Assembly (NCBI GenBank): GCA_934692665.1
Contig: CAKUUG010000017.1
Location: 1-33,279 of the forward strand
Direction: 5' to 3'
From: an uncultured Candidatus Melainabacteria bacterium
GTDB taxonomy: Bacteria; Cyanobacteriota; Vampirovibrionia; Gastranaerophilales; Gastranaerophilaceae
DNA: 33,279 bases
Shown here: one piece after another, positions 31,648 through 33,279 of the stretch
Layout: the number at the start of each line of letters is the position of its first letter
Numbering within the stretch: the first letter of the stretch is position 1
Position numbers and translations under genes: made by a program
The notes under the pieces: model-generated
What the model was told of the DNA's origin: nothing
Seen by the model: the letters and a program-made list of their open reading frames with translations, nothing else
The model's database searches: none

Positions 31648-32853
31648 TTAAGCCAATGGAAGCTTCATAGAAAAAATCGTTTCATTATCGTCACTTTTTT
31701 CTAATTCAAAAGTCCCAAATTGAGAGCCGACAAACTTTTTGCAAACAGAAAGCCCAACTCCCCAACCGTCTTTTTTTGTTGTGTAACCTGATGAAAAAAT
31801 ATTTGTTTTATTTTCTTGCTCAATTTTTTCTCCATGGTTTATAAATGAAATCTTTATTTTATCGTCACTTTGCCCCAGTTTGATTAGTATTTCGTCATTT
31901 TTTGTTGAATCGTTTGCATTTTTAATAACATTATTAATCACAATAGACAATTTTTCTTCATCAACAAAAGAATTTGCTATCTTGTCAGGCATTTCATCTA
32001 TCAAAATAATTTTGTTATTTTTTTCTTTCAACAGTCCTGCATACATTTTTATTGAATTTTGAATGATTTCTTTTACATTTTTTTCAACAAGATTAACTAC
32101 ATCGATATTTTTGAATTGTTCCAGTTGTTTTTTGATTATTTCAACAGATTTTCTAATAGGTTGAATTGTTTCCAAGTCATTCGTTTTCTTTTCAAAAATT
32201 CTTGTATAAATGTCCAAAATGCTCAATTGGTTTTTTATCTCATGGGCAATCGCTTTCACATTTTGATATACTTCGTTTCTCAAATCTTTGTTTACGAGAT
32301 TTACGTTTTTGTATGTTTCTTGAATTTTTGAATTACATTCGCTTTCTTCCACTGTTTCTTCAAAATACTTTAAAATATTTTCAACAGCTTCATTCATCAA
32401 GAGATTTTCTCTGCGTTCAGGCTTGTGCGAATAAAACTCTTCATCATCATTGAACAAAAACGTGTCTTTCAGAGCTTCATAGACTTTGTTTACGAGTTTT
32501 GAATTCAGTTTCAAAAATATAGAAAATCTGTTTTCTTCTGTTTCTTTAAACAAAAATGCACAATTATATCTTTGCGAAGTCAAAACCACAAAGCCTATCT
32601 TTTCTGCATCAAATTTCGAAAATTCAAAATCACTAAACTGTTCCAATGTGACATTTGGCAAATATTCTATTCTTTTTATTAAACTTTCAATACCATCAAT
32701 ATTGTTGAAATTTGCATAAACAAGTGCTTTTGAATTTTGAGTCGTAATAGGTTCAAGTACGCTTCTTATCAATGATTTAACAACCGTTTTTGAATACAAA
32801 CGGTTGTTAAATAAATCATTATTTTCAAAATATTTGTTAATGTTTTTTTTCAT
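31648..32853 (-). CDS. Soluble sensor histidine kinase
   Basis: The 401-residue kinase has a DHp helix with phospho-acceptor His204 in AIAHEIKNQLS and an HATPase_c domain: N-box VINNVIKNANDS (Asn312 region), the G1 position FINHGEKI (degenerate), and G2 GWGVGLSVCKKF (363-374). Residues 1-185 are an unrecognised input region without membrane segments or signal peptide, so it probably senses a cytoplasmic cue. It lies between the NarL-type regulator (30 nt upstream) and flgB (19 nt downstream), which makes it a likely flagellar regulator, comparable in logic to FlrB/FleS but of a different family type. Confidence 0.88.
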   Translation of the reverse strand: MKKNINKYFENNDLFNNRLYSKTVVKSLIRSVLEPITTQNSKALVYANFNNIDGIESLIKRIEYLPNVTLEQFSDFEFSKFDAEKIGFVVLTSQRYNCAFLFKETEENRFSIFLKLNSKLVNKVYEALKDTFLFNDDEEFYSHKPERRENLLMNEAVENILKYFEETVEESECNSKIQETYKNVNLVNKDLRNEVYQNVKAIAHEIKNQLSILDIYTRIFEKKTNDLETIQPIRKSVEIIKKQLEQFKNIDVVNLVEKNVKEIIQNSIKMYAGLLKEKNNKIILIDEMPDKIANSFVDEEKLSIVINNVIKNANDSTKNDEILIKLGQSDDKIKISFINHGEKIEQENKTNIFSSGYTTKKDGWGVGLSVCKKFVGSQFGTFELEKSDDNETIFSMKLPLA

Positions 32854-32883
32854 TTACTTACCGAACAATTTAAAATGCAATTT

Positions 32884-33279
32884 TTAAGCTACAGTGCATT
32901 TTTTCTTTGGTTTGAAACCTTTGTTGATTGCATAAAGCACAGCTTGAGTTTTTTCTTTAACTTGAAGCTTTTGGAAGATATTGTTTACGTGAGTTTTTAC
33001 TGTAGTTTCAGAAATAAACAATTCTCTTGCAACATCTTTGTACGTAGCACCTTCCAAAAGTAAAGAAAGGACTTCTTCTTCTCTGTTTGTCAAATAATGA
33101 AGCAAGTTTTCTTCATCTTCTTCTTCGACTGTTTTTTGTCCGTTTCTTTCAAATTCTTGGAAGTATTCAAAGAATTTTGAGCAAAGAATATTTGGAAGAT
33201 AAATTTTACCCATCGAAACTTCGTCTAATGCTTTGATTAATTGAGCAGAAACCATTGTTTTTAAAACATAGCCACAAGC
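32884..33279 (-). CDS. NarL/LuxR-type response regulator, 5' end outside window
   Basis: The frame is open to the window edge, so the receiver domain is cut. The visible part starts with GYVLKT, whose Lys is the conserved receiver Lys, followed by the linker (SAQLIKALDEVSMGKIYLP). A full LuxR/GerE helix-turn-helix follows: LTNREEEVLSLLLEGATYKDVA, then ISETTVKTHVNNIFQKL. The ATG at 33255 is internal. It is the likely partner of the downstream kinase. Spacing and strand suggest one message with the kinase and flgB-flgC-fliE. Confidence 0.9.
   Translation of the reverse strand, partial: ACGYVLKTMVSAQLIKALDEVSMGKIYLPNILCSKFFEYFQEFERNGQKTVEEEDEENLLHYLTNREEEVLSLLLEGATYKDVARELFISETTVKTHVNNIFQKLQVKEKTQAVLYAINKGFKPKKKCTVA

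Overview
The window is AT-rich and gene-dense, and it reads with the standard code (TAA, TAG and TGA all act as stops). It looks chromosomal: it carries infC, ruvC, pcrA, apt, yidD, riboflavin genes and flagellar rod genes, and I see no insertion sequence, prophage, CRISPR array, rRNA or tRNA. A porin-like beta-barrel, secreted proteins with signal peptides and flgB-flgC-fliE point to a flagellated, two-membraned bacterium. The very low GC, the large set of unrecognised small proteins and the gene content fit the gut Gastranaerophilales (Melainabacteria/Vampirovibrionia). That assignment is an inference and was not tested.

Layout. 1-570 is the end of a CHAP-domain hydrolase. 571-927 is gene-free and holds a terminator, a hairpin-rich stretch and a promoter. 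928-1149 is a small Cys-rich protein. 1214-7380 is a minus-strand operon-like run, in transcription order: OB-fold/HD nuclease, secreted protein, PncC/CinA-type deamidase, CpaE-like receiver-ATPase, degenerate CpaF-like ATPase, ribD, cdd. 7536-9854 is a divergent GH13 enzyme on the plus strand. 9925-12790 (minus) holds a porin-like protein, a formate/nitrite channel with a Crp/Fnr-type dyad upstream, and a disordered protein. 13105-13491 is a small Gly/Ala-rich membrane protein with a strong promoter and structured leader. 13565-15523 (minus) is an overlapping set of a PurD-like ATP-grasp protein, a CMP-nonulosonate cytidylyltransferase and yidD. 15586-16278 is an acidic membrane protein. 16285-18952 (minus) is ruvC, a membrane protein, mtnA, and infC, which uses an AUU start codon. 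A DprA-like protein (minus) and pcrA (plus) diverge at 19.6-19.7 kb. 22229-24656 (minus) is ribE-ribBA plus an unknown. 24710-26598 is a 60-residue protein and a GAF-GGDEF diguanylate cyclase. 26691-30112 (plus) holds a methyltransferase, a lone oligopeptide-type ABC ATPase, a membrane HExxH metalloprotease and apt. 30117-33279 (minus) is a NarL/LuxR regulator, a soluble histidine kinase, flgB, flgC and fliE.

How the genes work together. Riboflavin synthesis is split between ribD (with cdd) and ribE-ribBA, with no recognisable FMN riboswitch at either place and no ribH here. The two-component pair lies directly upstream of the flagellar rod genes and probably controls them. The nonulosonate cytidylyltransferase could serve flagellin or surface glycosylation.

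Most distinctive signals. Five genes have a -10 box only 6-7 nt before the ATG and no Shine-Dalgarno, which predicts leaderless mRNAs. Two divergent promoter regions are built on perfect inverted repeats whose arms are extended -10 boxes. A CpaE/CpaF-like pair has an apparently intact receiver but an ATPase that has lost its catalytic motifs. There is also a degenerate PurD paralogue, a membrane zincin of a family I do not recognise, and a hairpin-rich intergenic stretch at 671-802.
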